Shown here piece after piece: positions 50,946-59,937 of a DNA stretch of 64,000 nucleotides. The DNA comes from Curtobacterium sp. VKM Ac-1395 (lineage in GTDB: Bacteria; Actinomycetota; Actinomycetes; Actinomycetales; Microbacteriaceae). The position numbers and the translations under genes are program-made. Numbering within the stretch: the first letter of the stretch is position 1; every line of letters starts with the position of its first letter. The stretch is from assembly GCF_015350975.1 (NCBI RefSeq), contig NZ_JADKRX010000003.1:293278-357277 (forward strand). Direction: 5' to 3'. Below the pieces are notes generated by a model, which saw nothing but the letters and a program-made list of their open reading frames with translations, was not told the origin of the DNA and did no database searches.

Positions 50946-52037
50946 TCAGAACCTCACTCTCGGGTCGATGAGCGCCGCGACGACGTCGACGACGAAGTTC
51001 GTGACGGCGACGATCACCGCCAGCATCGCGACGATGCCCTGCACGGCGACGAAGTCACGGGCGGACAGGTACTGGTTGAGCTCGAAGCCGAGCCCGCGCC
51101 AGCCGAAGGTCGTCTCGGTGAGCACCGAACCACCGAGCAGCATGGCGATCTGCAGGCCCATGACCGTGATGATCGGCACGAGGGCCGGGCGGAACGCGTG
51201 CGTCCGGACGAGCCGCGACTCGCGCACACCGCGGGACCGGGCGGCGTCGACGTACTCGGAGCCGAGGGAGCCGATCATGTTCGCGCGCACCAGGCGCAGG
51301 AAGATGCCGGCCGTCAGCAACCCGAGCGTCAGCGCCGGCAGGACCGCGTGCTGGAGGACGTCGCTGATGATCTGGCCGTTGCCGGTCCGGATCGCGTCGA
51401 TGAGGAACACCCCGGTGGGGTTCTCGATGCGGTCGAGGATGAGCTGTGCGCGGGTCGACGCCCGGTCGCCGAGCGGCAGCCAGTCGAGCCAGACCGAGAA
51501 CACGAGCTTGAGCAGCAGGCCGCCGAAGAACACCGGCGTCGCGTACGTCAGGATCGCGAGCGCGCGGAGCAGCACGTCCGGCCACTTGTCGCGCAGGTAC
51601 GCGGCGAGCATGCCGAGCGGGATGCCGAGCACGAGGGCGACGATGAGCGCGTAGAACACGAGCTCCGCGGTCGCACCGCCGTACTGCAGGATGATCTCGG
51701 TGACCGGGCGGTTGTCGGTGACCGACGAACCGAAGTCACCGCGGACGATCTGTCCGAGGTACTCGAGGTACTGGACGATCACGGGGCGGTCGTACCCGGC
51801 GGCGTGCAGGCGTTCCTGCAGCTGCGTCGGCGTGAGTCGCCCGCCGACCGAGGCGGTGATCGGGTTCCCGACGACACGCATCAGGAAGAAGACCAGTGTC
51901 ACCAGGATGAACACGGTCGGGAAGATGAGGAGGAAGCGGACGAAGACGTACCGACCGAGGCCGCCGCCGCTGGCACGTCGCTGTGCCTGTGGCTTCGTGG
52001 GCTCCGTGTCGATCGCCTCGGGGTTCGTGAGGGTCAC
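50946..52037 (-). CDS. ABC transporter permease, DppB-like
   Basis: A 363-residue permease. VRFLLIFPTVFILVTLVFFL is TM1. YLGQIVRGDFGSSVTDNRPV is the DppB-specific extracellular part. The EAA loop is EYVDAARSRGVRESRLVRTH, and VLTETTFGWRGLGFELNQYL closes the family pattern. GTG 52037. It is 72 bp after the binding-protein gene, with a strong hairpin between. Confidence 0.93.
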   Translation of the reverse strand: MTLTNPEAIDTEPTKPQAQRRASGGGLGRYVFVRFLLIFPTVFILVTLVFFLMRVVGNPITASVGGRLTPTQLQERLHAAGYDRPVIVQYLEYLGQIVRGDFGSSVTDNRPVTEIILQYGGATAELVFYALIVALVLGIPLGMLAAYLRDKWPDVLLRALAILTYATPVFFGGLLLKLVFSVWLDWLPLGDRASTRAQLILDRIENPTGVFLIDAIRTGNGQIISDVLQHAVLPALTLGLLTAGIFLRLVRANMIGSLGSEYVDAARSRGVRESRLVRTHAFRPALVPIITVMGLQIAMLLGGSVLTETTFGWRGLGFELNQYLSARDFVAVQGIVAMLAVIVAVTNFVVDVVAALIDPRVRF

Positions 52038-52064
52038 AGGGATGGGTGCCTTTCGCAGGACGCG

Positions 52065-52099
52065 GACAAGGGGCGCTCCTCGTGGGAGCGCCCCTTGTC
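52065..52099 (-). terminator. Intercistronic hairpin between binding protein and permeases
   Basis: GACAAGGGGCGCTCC pairs exactly with GGAGCGCCCCTTGTC across a 5-nt loop, 11 bp past the binding-protein stop. No T-run. In such operons a hairpin here commonly keeps the 5' mRNA stable and lowers downstream expression. Confidence 0.8.
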
Positions 52100-52109
52100 G
52101 TGCGTCGGG

Positions 52110-53729
52110 TTACTTGCTGATCGTCCCGTAGCGGAACTTGAAGGACGCGTCGAGCGTGACGCCCTTGACGCCCTTGCCGGCGACGGCCACCGACTTGCCC
52201 TGCAGGAGCGGCAAGGTCGAGATCTGCTCGGCCTCGCGCTGCTGGGCCTGCTCGATGATGTCGGCGCGCTTGTCCTTGTCGGACTCTTCCTGCTCGTCGG
52301 CGATCAGACCCTGGATGGTCGGGTCGTCGTAGTGGTTCTGCACGAAGTTGTCCTTCGTGAAGAACGGCGAGAGGTAGTTGTCCGCGTCCGAGAAGTCCGG
52401 GAACCAGCCGAGCTGGTACAGCGGGTAGGCGTCCTTCGTGCGGTCCACGGCGTAGGTCGTGTAGACCGTCGACTGGATGTTGACGGTGAACAGGCCGGAG
52501 TTCTCGAGCTGGGTCTTCAGCGTCGCGTACTCGTCGTCCGAGGCCGAACCGTAGTGGTCCGGCGAGTACTGGATGTCGAGCTCGATCTTGCCCGACACAC
52601 CGGCGTCCGAGAGGGTCTTCTTCGCCTTCTCGACGTCCGGGGCACCGTTGCCGTCACCGTAGAGCGACTTGAACGGCGTCGCAGCACCGGTGAGGCCGTC
52701 CGGCACCATCGAGTACACGGGCGTGTAGGTGTTGTTGTAGACCTCCTTGGCGAGCTCGTCGCGGTCGACGACGTCGGCGACGGCCTGGCGCACGGCCAGG
52801 GCCTTCGTCGTGTCGGCGTCGGACTGGCCGGTGCCGAAGGGCTGCGTCTTGAAGTTGAAGACCACGTAGCGGATCTCGCCGCCGGGGCCGTCGATGACCT
52901 GCAGCTTGCTGTCCTTGCGGAGCGAGGAGATGTCGGTCGGGGTCAGGGAGCGGTACGCCACGTCGACGTCGCCCTTCTGGACCGCGAGCTTGAGGTCGGT
53001 CTCCTTGGTGAAGTACTGGGCGGTGACGTCCTTGGTCTTCGCCTTGTCGAGGACCCCGTCGTACTTGGGGTTGGCCTCGTAGGAGATGAGGTCGTTCTCC
53101 TTGTAGGACTTGATGACGTACTGCCCCGCGAAGGCGTTGCCCTTGACGATGTCCGCCGCGCTCGTGAGCTTGGTCGCCGAGAAGACGTCCTCGTCCACGA
53201 TCGGGCCGGCGGGGCTGGAGAGCACCTGCGGCCAGGTCTGGTCGGCGTGGTCGAGGTGGAACACGACCGTGGTGGCGTTCGGCGTGTCGATGCTCTTGAG
53301 GTTCGCGAGCAGCGACCACGGGCCGTTGTCGTTCTTGATCTTCAGGTCACGGTCGAACGAGAACTTGACGTCGCTCGAGGTGAGCTTGTTGCCGTTCGCG
53401 AACTCGAGGCCCTTCTTCAGCGTGACCTCGTACGTCGTCGGGTCGGTGAACTCGCCCTTCGTGGCGATGTCCGGCTTGACGTCCGGGCTGCCCGTCGGGG
53501 TGTTCATCAGGAACGGGAAGACCTGGTTCTGGACGGCGAAGGAGCCGTTGTCGTAGGAGCCCGCCGGGTCGAGCGACGTGATCTTGTCGGTCGTGCCGAT
53601 GATCAGGCCGTTCAGGTCGTCGGAGCTGCCGCTGCCGCCGCCCGCGCAGCCGGTCAGCACCAGCGCGGTCGCTGCTGCTCCGGCGCCGAGCGCGAGGGTG
53701 CGCTTGCCCCACTTGGTCACGGATGCCAT
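52110..53729 (-). CDS. Peptide-type ABC substrate-binding lipoprotein
   Basis: A 539-residue SBP family-5 protein. The signal peptide ends TALVLTGC (lipobox). ITSLDPAGSYDNGSFAVQNQ, GEFTDPTTYEVTLKKGLEFA and SSDVKFSFDRDLKI are the typical first blocks, and AVRQAVADVVDRDELAKEV the mid-signature. It captures an oligopeptide or similar solute outside the cell for the permeases that follow. First gene of the operon; upstream lies the repeat-filled 1-kb gap. Confidence 0.94.
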   Translation of the reverse strand: MASVTKWGKRTLALGAGAAATALVLTGCAGGGSGSSDDLNGLIIGTTDKITSLDPAGSYDNGSFAVQNQVFPFLMNTPTGSPDVKPDIATKGEFTDPTTYEVTLKKGLEFANGNKLTSSDVKFSFDRDLKIKNDNGPWSLLANLKSIDTPNATTVVFHLDHADQTWPQVLSSPAGPIVDEDVFSATKLTSAADIVKGNAFAGQYVIKSYKENDLISYEANPKYDGVLDKAKTKDVTAQYFTKETDLKLAVQKGDVDVAYRSLTPTDISSLRKDSKLQVIDGPGGEIRYVVFNFKTQPFGTGQSDADTTKALAVRQAVADVVDRDELAKEVYNNTYTPVYSMVPDGLTGAATPFKSLYGDGNGAPDVEKAKKTLSDAGVSGKIELDIQYSPDHYGSASDDEYATLKTQLENSGLFTVNIQSTVYTTYAVDRTKDAYPLYQLGWFPDFSDADNYLSPFFTKDNFVQNHYDDPTIQGLIADEQEESDKDKRADIIEQAQQREAEQISTLPLLQGKSVAVAGKGVKGVTLDASFKFRYGTISK

Positions 53730-53989
53730 GTCCGATGCCTCTCTGGTGTTGGTTGCAGGAGCTCCTGGACGGGAGGTGGAACGACTGTGTGCCCGACCAG
53801 GAACACTCATTGGGAGACACCCTGCCACGGAACTCCGTCCCGCGGGGGCTGTTTGTTTACACCGCTGTAACGCGGGACGGTGCCGGGTGGCGCACGATTC
53901 CGCTAGTCGGATGCGGCGCGGCGCGCACGTTCGTTGCGCACTGCAACGGAGTCGTGCACGTGGTCGCGGGGGTCGTCGCTGCGCCGCTC

Positions 53990-54028
53990 GGTGCGCCGCC
54001 GGTGCGCCGCCGGTGCGCCGCCGGTGCG
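53990..54028. repeat. 11-bp tandem repeat (GGTGCGCCGCC)3.5
   Basis: Three perfect copies and half of a fourth, running directly into the first large palindrome of the next repeat region. Confidence 0.95.
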
Positions 54029-54616
54029 CTGAGATCGCACTTCGCGTCGGCTCCGCCGCCCGGGTCCCGACACGAAGTGCGATCTCAGCGACGGGGTCGC
54101 CCGTCCGCTGAGTGCGAGTGGTCACGACACCCCGCTCAGCTCCGCCGAGCGGCCACGTCCCGTCGGCCGCAAACGCCCCGACCGACGCCCCGTGACCACT
54201 CGGCGCGCAACCCACGGTGTGTCCCGCCCGGTCAGGAGGCTCACCCCACGTCCCCCACGCCCGCCGCGCTCGGCACACCCCGCCCGGTGCGCGGTGAGAT
54301 CGCACTCCGCGTCGGCTCCCCCGCCCGGGTCCCGACACGAAGTGCGATCTCAGCGGGTCGGCCGTCCGTAGAGCGCGAGTGGTCACGACACCCCGTTCAG
54401 CTCCGCCGAGCGGCCACGTCCCGTCGGCCGCGCGCGCCCCGACCGACGCCCCGTGACCACTCGGCGCACGACCCACGGTGTGTCCCGCCCGGTCGGGAGG
54501 CTCACCCCACGTCCCGCACGCCCGCCGCACCAGCCACACCCCGCCCGGTGCGCGCTGAGATCGCACTTCGCGTCGGCTCCCCCGCCCGGGTCCCGACACG
54601 AGGTGCGATCTCAGCG
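54027..54616. repeat. ~262-bp tandem repeat with two alternating palindromes
   Basis: Palindrome P (64 bp, arms CGCTGAGATCGCACTTCG) occurs at 54027-54090, 54292-54355 and 54553-54616, spacing 265 and 261 bp. Between them, pair Q (CGAGTGGTCACG with CGTGACCACTCG, 64-bp interior) occurs at 54115-54202 and 54376-54463. The intervening sequence is also nearly identical between units. The 1,038-bp gap 53730-54767 between the binding-protein gene and dnaG holds this array and no credible gene. Confidence 0.93.
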
Positions 54617-54767
54617 AGTCGGCCGGGAGGCTCGACTCGCGTCCGCCATGCCGGTCCCGGCCCTGATGCGAGGTCGGCCGCCCCGTGCGGCCACGTGGCG
54701 GCGCACCGGGAGCGCGAGCTCGCACCGGGCGGACGACCGCGCACCGTGCTGGCCGCGCGAGCCGCCC

Positions 54768-56678
54768 CTACGCGGACTCGGCGTCGGCGCGCAGCCGCAT
54801 CCGCTGCGCGTCGAGGTCGACGAGCTGCCGCTGGATCTCCCCGCGGCGGTCGGACTGCTCGTTCGGGTCTGCGCGCTGCAGCTGTCCGAGGAGCGAGGCC
54901 TTGCGGGCGAGGAGGTCCCGCTCGACGAGCGCCACGACGATCCCGCGGCAGTAGATCGCGAGGTCCTCGTCGGTGCGGGCGGGGATCGGCGCCAGTGCGA
55001 GCTCGGACACGAGGCCACGGACCGGCGCCGGCACGTCCGAGGTCAGACGGTCGAGCCAGTCCGACGCGCCGAGGGCATCGACGTTGGCCACGACGGCGTC
55101 CCGCACCACGGCGAGCATCGGCGCAGAGAAGGTGGCGGCGGCGGCGAGGCCGAGCAGCGGCGCCCCGACCGACGTCGGCTGCTGCACCATCGCCATCACG
55201 GCGTCGCGCTCCATCCGCGTGATGAGGTCGTTCGGCAGCGACCGGAGTCCGGCGACGGGCTCGTCGAGCGGTGCGACGAGCTGGCCGCCCGGGCCGGCCT
55301 GGCCCACGGGGACGGAGCTGTGCGAGCGGGCGTCGGCGGCAGCGCGGGACCGAGCGCCCTCGACGGCACGTCCGACCTCGCCCATCTCGAGGCCGAGCCA
55401 CCCAGCGAGTTCTCGGACGTAGCCCTGGGTGAGCGAACGGTCGCGGATGCCGGCGAGCACCGGCGCTGCCGACCGGAGTGCGGCGACGCGGCCTTCCACG
55501 GTCTCGAGGTCGTGGCCGTCGAGCGTGCGGCGGATCATGAACTCGAACATCGGACGCTTGTTCGTGACCAGCCGGCGGATCGCGTCGTCGCCCCGCGCCA
55601 GGCGGAGGTCGCACGGGTCGAGGCCGCCGGGGGCCACCGCGACGAAGGTCTGCGCGGCGAAGCGCTGCTCCTCGGCGAAGGCCCTGGACGCGGCGCGCTG
55701 GCCGGCCTCGTCCGGGTCGAAGGTGAAGACGACCTCGCCGTTGGCGTTCGGGTCGCCCCCGCTGACGTCCCCGAGCATCGGGCGCAGCACCTTGATGTGG
55801 TCGACGCCGAAGGAGGTGCCACACGTGGCGACCGCGGTGGTGATCCCGGCGAGGTGGCAGGCCATGACGTCGGTGTAGCCCTCGACGATGACGACCTGCT
55901 TCTGCTTCGAGATGTCGCGACGGGCGAGGTCGAGCCCGTAGAGCACGTGGCTCTTGTGGTAGATCGGGGTCTCGGGGGTGTTGAGGTACTTCGGGCCCTT
56001 GTCGTCGTCGAGCAGACGGCGGGCGCCGAACCCGATCGTGGCACCGGTGACGTCGCGGATCGGCCACATCAGGCGCCCACGGAAGCGGTCGTACGGGGAC
56101 CGGTCACCCTGGCTGACGAGCCCGGCCGACGTGAGTTCCTCGATCGTGAAGCCCTGCCCCTTGAGGTGGTCCTTCAGCGCGTCGAAGGACTTCGGGGCGA
56201 ACCCGACGCCGAAGTGCGCTGCGGCGGCCGGGTCGAAGCCGCGCTCCCCGAGGAAGCGTCGGGCGGGCTCGGCCTGCGGCGTGGTGAGCTGCGCGACGTA
56301 GTACTTCGCCGCGGCCTCGTTCGCTGCGATGAGCCGCGCACGGGTGTTGTAGTCGGTGCGGGGCCCGTCGCCCTCCTCGTAGTGGAGGGTGAACCCGATC
56401 TTGGCCGCCATCCGCTCGACGGCCTCGGAGAACGTGGTGTGGTCCTGCTTCATGATGAAGCTGAAGACGTCGCCGTCCTCACCGCAGCCGAAGCAGTGGT
56501 ACCGACCGACCTGGGGGCGGACGTGGAACGACGGGGAGCGCTCGTCGTGGAAGGGGCAGAGACCCTTCAACGAGCCGACACCGGCGGACTTGAGCGTGAC
56601 GAAGTCACCGACGACGTCGGCGATGTTCACGCGTGCGCGGACCTCGTCGATGTCGTTCCGCGCGATGAGTCCAGCCAC
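54768..56678 (-). CDS. dnaG: DNA primase
   Basis: 636 residues. Synthesises RNA primers at the replication fork. CHC2 zinc ribbon Cys41, His44, Cys62, Cys65 (LCPFHDER; YHCFGCGEDGD); catalytic core with FRGRLMWPIRD; TOPRIM VIVEGYTDVMACH and FTFDPDEAGQRAA. The C-terminal helicase-binding part is divergent, as in Actinobacteria. GTG 56678 has TAGGAT exactly 6 nt upstream. Confidence 0.97.
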   Translation of the reverse strand: MAGLIARNDIDEVRARVNIADVVGDFVTLKSAGVGSLKGLCPFHDERSPSFHVRPQVGRYHCFGCGEDGDVFSFIMKQDHTTFSEAVERMAAKIGFTLHYEEGDGPRTDYNTRARLIAANEAAAKYYVAQLTTPQAEPARRFLGERGFDPAAAAHFGVGFAPKSFDALKDHLKGQGFTIEELTSAGLVSQGDRSPYDRFRGRLMWPIRDVTGATIGFGARRLLDDDKGPKYLNTPETPIYHKSHVLYGLDLARRDISKQKQVVIVEGYTDVMACHLAGITTAVATCGTSFGVDHIKVLRPMLGDVSGGDPNANGEVVFTFDPDEAGQRAASRAFAEEQRFAAQTFVAVAPGGLDPCDLRLARGDDAIRRLVTNKRPMFEFMIRRTLDGHDLETVEGRVAALRSAAPVLAGIRDRSLTQGYVRELAGWLGLEMGEVGRAVEGARSRAAADARSHSSVPVGQAGPGGQLVAPLDEPVAGLRSLPNDLITRMERDAVMAMVQQPTSVGAPLLGLAAAATFSAPMLAVVRDAVVANVDALGASDWLDRLTSDVPAPVRGLVSELALAPIPARTDEDLAIYCRGIVVALVERDLLARKASLLGQLQRADPNEQSDRRGEIQRQLVDLDAQRMRLRADAESA

Positions 56679-56684
56679 CCCTCG

Positions 56685-56690
56685 ATCCTA
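56685..56690 (-). promoter_or_regulatory. Putative leaderless -10 box of dnaG
   Basis: TAGGAT on the minus strand with 6 nt to the GTG start. It suggests that dnaG has its own promoter despite lying only 39 bp after dgt. Confidence 0.5.
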
Positions 56691-56717
56691 GTTCGCGGGG
56701 CTGACCGCGCCGACCGG

Positions 56718-58007
56718 TCAGGCGGGGATGTGGACGGTCTCCCGTTCACCGACGACGAGACGACGGTGCCACGCGAGCGCGCCCTGGTCGGTGAGGTTCG
56801 CGACCTGGTCCACGACGGCCCGCAGCCGCCCGGTGTCGTCGTCAGCCTGGCGCCAGTCAGCGGCGAACCCGGGCTCGAGGGCGTCGTCACCGCGGTCGGC
56901 CAGCACGTCGAGGAGCTCGGTCAGCACGCGGCGCTGGTCCTCGTACACGGGCTGCCGGTTGCCCTGGGTCATCACGAAGGCCGCGACGATGCCCTTGAGC
57001 ACCGCGATCTCGCCGATGATCTCCGGCGGGGTGACGACCGACGCGGCGAAGCGCACGAGCGACCCGGAGGCGTAGGCGTCCCGCGTGGCTGTGGTGGCCG
57101 TGCGGGCGAAGCGGCCGATGAGCTGCGAGGTGAGGTTCTTCAGCCGGGCGGAGTCTCGTCGGGAGCCGTCGTAGGAGGTCATCCACAGCGGCAGTGCCCG
57201 GAGGCGGTCGAAGGCCTCGAGGAGCTCGTCACGGCTGAGGTCGTCCCCGACCCACGCGTGCATGGCGGACACGATGTCGTTCTCGCCGACCCGGTCCCCC
57301 AGCGCGGCGACGTCGATGAACCCGGCGACGACGGCGTCCTCGAAGTCGTGGACGGAGTACGCGATGTCGTCGGAGAGGTCCATCACCTGTGCCTCGATGC
57401 AGCGCTGGCGCCGGGGAGCCCCGGCGCGGAGCCACTCGAAGGCGTCGTGGTCGTCGTCGTAGAACCCGAACTTCGTGCGCCCGGAGGATGCTTCACCGAC
57501 ACCCTGCGACGCCGGCCACGGGTACTTGCACGAGGCGTCGAGCGACGCCCGGGTCAGGTTGAGGCCGTAGGCACGGTCCTGGTCCGGCCCGGAGCCGTAG
57601 ACCTTCGGCTCGAGCCGCGTGAGCAGCCGCAGGGTCTGCGCGTTGCCCTCGAACCCGCCGATCCCGGCGGCCCAGGCGTTCACCGCGGTCTCGCCGTTGT
57701 GGCCGAAGGGAGGGTGGCCGATGTCGTGCGCCAGGCAGGCGGTGTCGACGACGTCGGGGTCGAGCCCGAGCGAGTCGGCGAGCTCGCGGCCGACCTGGGC
57801 GACCTCGAGCGAGTGCGTCAGCCGGTTCCGGGCGAAGTCGAGTCCGGTCGTCGGGCTGAGCACCTGGGTCTTGGCGGCCAGACGCCGGAGCGCGCTGGAG
57901 TGCAGCAGGCGGGCGCGGTCACGGGCGAAGTCGGAGCGGCGGTTGCCGTGCTCCTCGGGCAGCCAGCGCTCGGCGTCGGCGGGCCCGTACGAGGCGGTGG
58001 CGCTCAT
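56718..58007 (-). CDS. dgt: Deoxyguanosinetriphosphate triphosphohydrolase-like protein
   Basis: 429 residues, HD-domain dNTPase. FARDRARLLHSSALRRLAAK, then the metal ligands in RNRLTHSLEVAQVGRELAD and ACLAHDIGHPPFGHNGE, and VMDLSDDIAYSVHDFEDAV for the last Asp. It hydrolyses dNTPs to nucleoside and triphosphate. ATG 58007 overlaps the dusB stop (ATGA). Confidence 0.94.
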   Translation of the reverse strand: MSATASYGPADAERWLPEEHGNRRSDFARDRARLLHSSALRRLAAKTQVLSPTTGLDFARNRLTHSLEVAQVGRELADSLGLDPDVVDTACLAHDIGHPPFGHNGETAVNAWAAGIGGFEGNAQTLRLLTRLEPKVYGSGPDQDRAYGLNLTRASLDASCKYPWPASQGVGEASSGRTKFGFYDDDHDAFEWLRAGAPRRQRCIEAQVMDLSDDIAYSVHDFEDAVVAGFIDVAALGDRVGENDIVSAMHAWVGDDLSRDELLEAFDRLRALPLWMTSYDGSRRDSARLKNLTSQLIGRFARTATTATRDAYASGSLVRFAASVVTPPEIIGEIAVLKGIVAAFVMTQGNRQPVYEDQRRVLTELLDVLADRGDDALEPGFAADWRQADDDTGRLRAVVDQVANLTDQGALAWHRRLVVGERETVHIPA

Positions 58008-59194
58008 CCGCCGCTGTGGTGCATCTCGGCGGCGGCGAGGACCTTGCGGAACTCGGCGTCCACGTCGTGCGACTCGAGCCAGCGGTCGGGCAGTGCGGTG
58101 CGCTTCGGGTTGCCGGCACGACCGCGGGGCCCCTCGGCGTCGGCACCCGGGTAGGGCGCGGACGCGTCCAGCTGGCCGAGCAGGTCGTCGATCTCCTGCA
58201 GGCTCGACGCCATGGCGAGCCCGGAGCGGACGTCCCCGCCGATCGGGTACCCCTTGAAGTACCAGGCGACGTGCTTGCGGATGTCCCGGCAGCCGTGCTC
58301 CTCGGACTCGAAGAACTCGACGAGCAGCTCGGCGTGCCGACGGAAGCCCTCGGCCACCTCGCCGAGGGACGGCATGTAGCGCAGGCCCTCCCCGCGGAAG
58401 GCAGCGGCCAGGTCGCCGAACAGCCACGGCCGACCGAGGCACCCGCGCCCGACGACCACGCCGTCCGCGCCGGTCTGCTCGACCATGCGCAGGGCGTCGG
58501 CGGCGGACCAGACGTCGCCGTTGCCGAGCACCGGGATGTCGGTGACGGCTTCCTTCAGGGTCGCGATCGCCGACCAGTCGGCGTGCCCGGAGTAGTGCTC
58601 GTTCGCGGTGCGCGCGTGCAGCGAGACCGCGGCGACGCCGGCGTCCCGCGCGATGCGGGCGGCGTCGAGGTAGGTGAGGTGGTCGGCGTCGATGCCCTTG
58701 CGCATCTTCACCGTGACGGGGACGTCCCCGGCGGCGCGGACGGCCTTCGTCACGAGGTCGCGGAACAGGTCGGTCTTCCACGGCAGCGCTGCGCCGCCGC
58801 CCTTGCGCGTGACCTTCGGCACCGGGCACCCGAAGTTCAGGTCGATGTGGTCGGCACGGTCCTCGGACACGAGCATCGTGACGGCTTCGGCCACGGTGTT
58901 GGGCTCGACGCCGTACAGCTGGATGGACCGCGGGGTCTCGGACTCGTGGTGCTGGATGAGCCGCATCGACTCGGGCGTGCGCTCGACCAGGGCGCGGGAC
59001 GTGATCATCTCGCAGACGTAGAGCCCTGCGCCGTACTCGCGGCAGAGCCGGCGGTAGGCCATGTTCGTGATCCCGGCCATCGGCGCGAGCACGACGGGCA
59101 CGTCGACCTCGATCGGGCCGATGCGCAACGGCTTCGCCGGGACCCCGAGCGGGGTGCCGGCGTGCGTGTCAACGGGTGCGTGTGTGATCGTCAT
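58004..59194 (-). CDS. dusB: tRNA-dihydrouridine synthase
   Basis: 396 residues, FMN TIM barrel. VVLAPMAGITNMAYRRLCRE starts the barrel; IDLNFGCPVPKVTRKGGGAA holds the catalytic Cys region, VTVKMRKGIDADHLTYLDAA and SLHARTANEHYSGHADWSAI follow, and GADGVVVGRGCLGRPWLFGD binds FMN phosphate. Reduces uridine in tRNA D-loops. Operon with dgt. Confidence 0.94.
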   Translation of the reverse strand: MTITHAPVDTHAGTPLGVPAKPLRIGPIEVDVPVVLAPMAGITNMAYRRLCREYGAGLYVCEMITSRALVERTPESMRLIQHHESETPRSIQLYGVEPNTVAEAVTMLVSEDRADHIDLNFGCPVPKVTRKGGGAALPWKTDLFRDLVTKAVRAAGDVPVTVKMRKGIDADHLTYLDAARIARDAGVAAVSLHARTANEHYSGHADWSAIATLKEAVTDIPVLGNGDVWSAADALRMVEQTGADGVVVGRGCLGRPWLFGDLAAAFRGEGLRYMPSLGEVAEGFRRHAELLVEFFESEEHGCRDIRKHVAWYFKGYPIGGDVRSGLAMASSLQEIDDLLGQLDASAPYPGADAEGPRGRAGNPKRTALPDRWLESHDVDAEFRKVLAAAEMHHSGG

Positions 59195-59268
59195 TGCCCT
59201 TCATTGTCCCATGCCCCTCGCGATCCCCGCGGAAGCGCGGACAGCTGTGGAGAACTAGCGTTGTCCCC

Positions 59269-59754
59269 ATGACGACGACCGACCCCATCGCCCGCTTCGA
59301 CGCCGACGCCACCGCCCGCGGGCTGCACGTCGAGGTCGTCGACCGTCCCGCCGCGGACTCGCTGGCAGAGGCCGCCGAGCTCCTCGGCATCACGGCGGGC
59401 GACGTCGTGAAGACCCTCGTCGTGAAGCGCCACGACGGGGACTTCGTGCTGGCGCTCGTCCCCGGCGGTCGGAGCATCGCCTGGAAGAAGCTCCGCGCGG
59501 TCGTCGGCGTCAACAAGCTCTCGATGCCCGACGCCGCCACGGCCCTGGCCGCGTCCGGCTACGAACGCGGCACGATCACACCGATCGGTGCGACCGGGGA
59601 CCTGCCCGTCTACGCCGACGAGCGCATCCTCGGCCGCCGGGTGGCGCTCGGCGCGGGCCGTCACGGCGCGAGCGCGTTCGTCGACGCCGACGAGCTCGTC
59701 GCCGTGTACGGCGCGACCGTCGCCGACATCACCGACGAGGAACCGCAGCGCTGA
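59269..59754 (+). CDS. YbaK/ProX-type aminoacyl-tRNA deacylase
   Basis: 161 residues. AELLGITAGDVVKTLVVKRH with the conserved Lys, FVLALVPGGRSIAWKKLRAV, and GTITPIGATGDLPVYADERI plus a Gly-rich loop. YbaK proteins hydrolyse Cys-tRNA-Pro or similar mischarged tRNA. ATG has TAGCGT (59256-59261) 7 nt upstream, so probably leaderless. Divergent from dusB. Confidence 0.9.
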   Translation: MTTTDPIARFDADATARGLHVEVVDRPAADSLAEAAELLGITAGDVVKTLVVKRHDGDFVLALVPGGRSIAWKKLRAVVGVNKLSMPDAATALAASGYERGTITPIGATGDLPVYADERILGRRVALGAGRHGASAFVDADELVAVYGATVADITDEEPQR

Positions 59755-59769
59755 GGAGCGAGCCGGACC

Positions 59770-59937
59770 TCAGTCCGGGTCCTCGCTCCAGTCCCCCTCG
59801 GCGCCGGGCACGAAGCACGCGTCGCCCTCGCAGACCGGCGCCCCACCGGGCGTGACGAGCGTCAGGAGCGCGGGACCAGCCTCCAGACCGGCCGGGAGGC
59901 CCGACCCACCGCCCACGGGCACGTCGAGGCCCGTCAT
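59770..59937 (-). CDS. 55-aa small protein coupled to frnE
   Basis: A short gene whose ATG overlaps the frnE stop (ATGA). The product is acidic and Gly/Pro-rich, with a Cys pair VCEGDACFVPG and a Trp-containing acidic tail GDWSEDPD. The Cys pair could be a redox partner or metal site beside the thiol-disulfide protein. It is convergent with the YbaK gene, 16 bp apart. Unknown family; the overlap and clean reading frame are the main evidence. Confidence 0.6.
   Translation of the reverse strand: MTGLDVPVGGGSGLPAGLEAGPALLTLVTPGGAPVCEGDACFVPGAEGDWSEDPD

Noticed and set aside
53990..54616. CRISPR array
   Set aside because: Units of about 262 bp with internal palindromes and near-identical interiors are not repeats with unique spacers, and no cas genes are present.
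56040..56070. GCGGATCGGCCACATC inside dnaG as a further palindrome copy
   Set aside because: Lies in conserved coding sequence, lacks the second half of the dyad, and is explained by codons.
54453..58154. 1233-codon open frame on the plus strand
   Set aside because: Runs antisense to dnaG and dgt, which have full motifs; product is a Val/Asp/Arg-rich high-G+C shadow and it starts in the repeat array.
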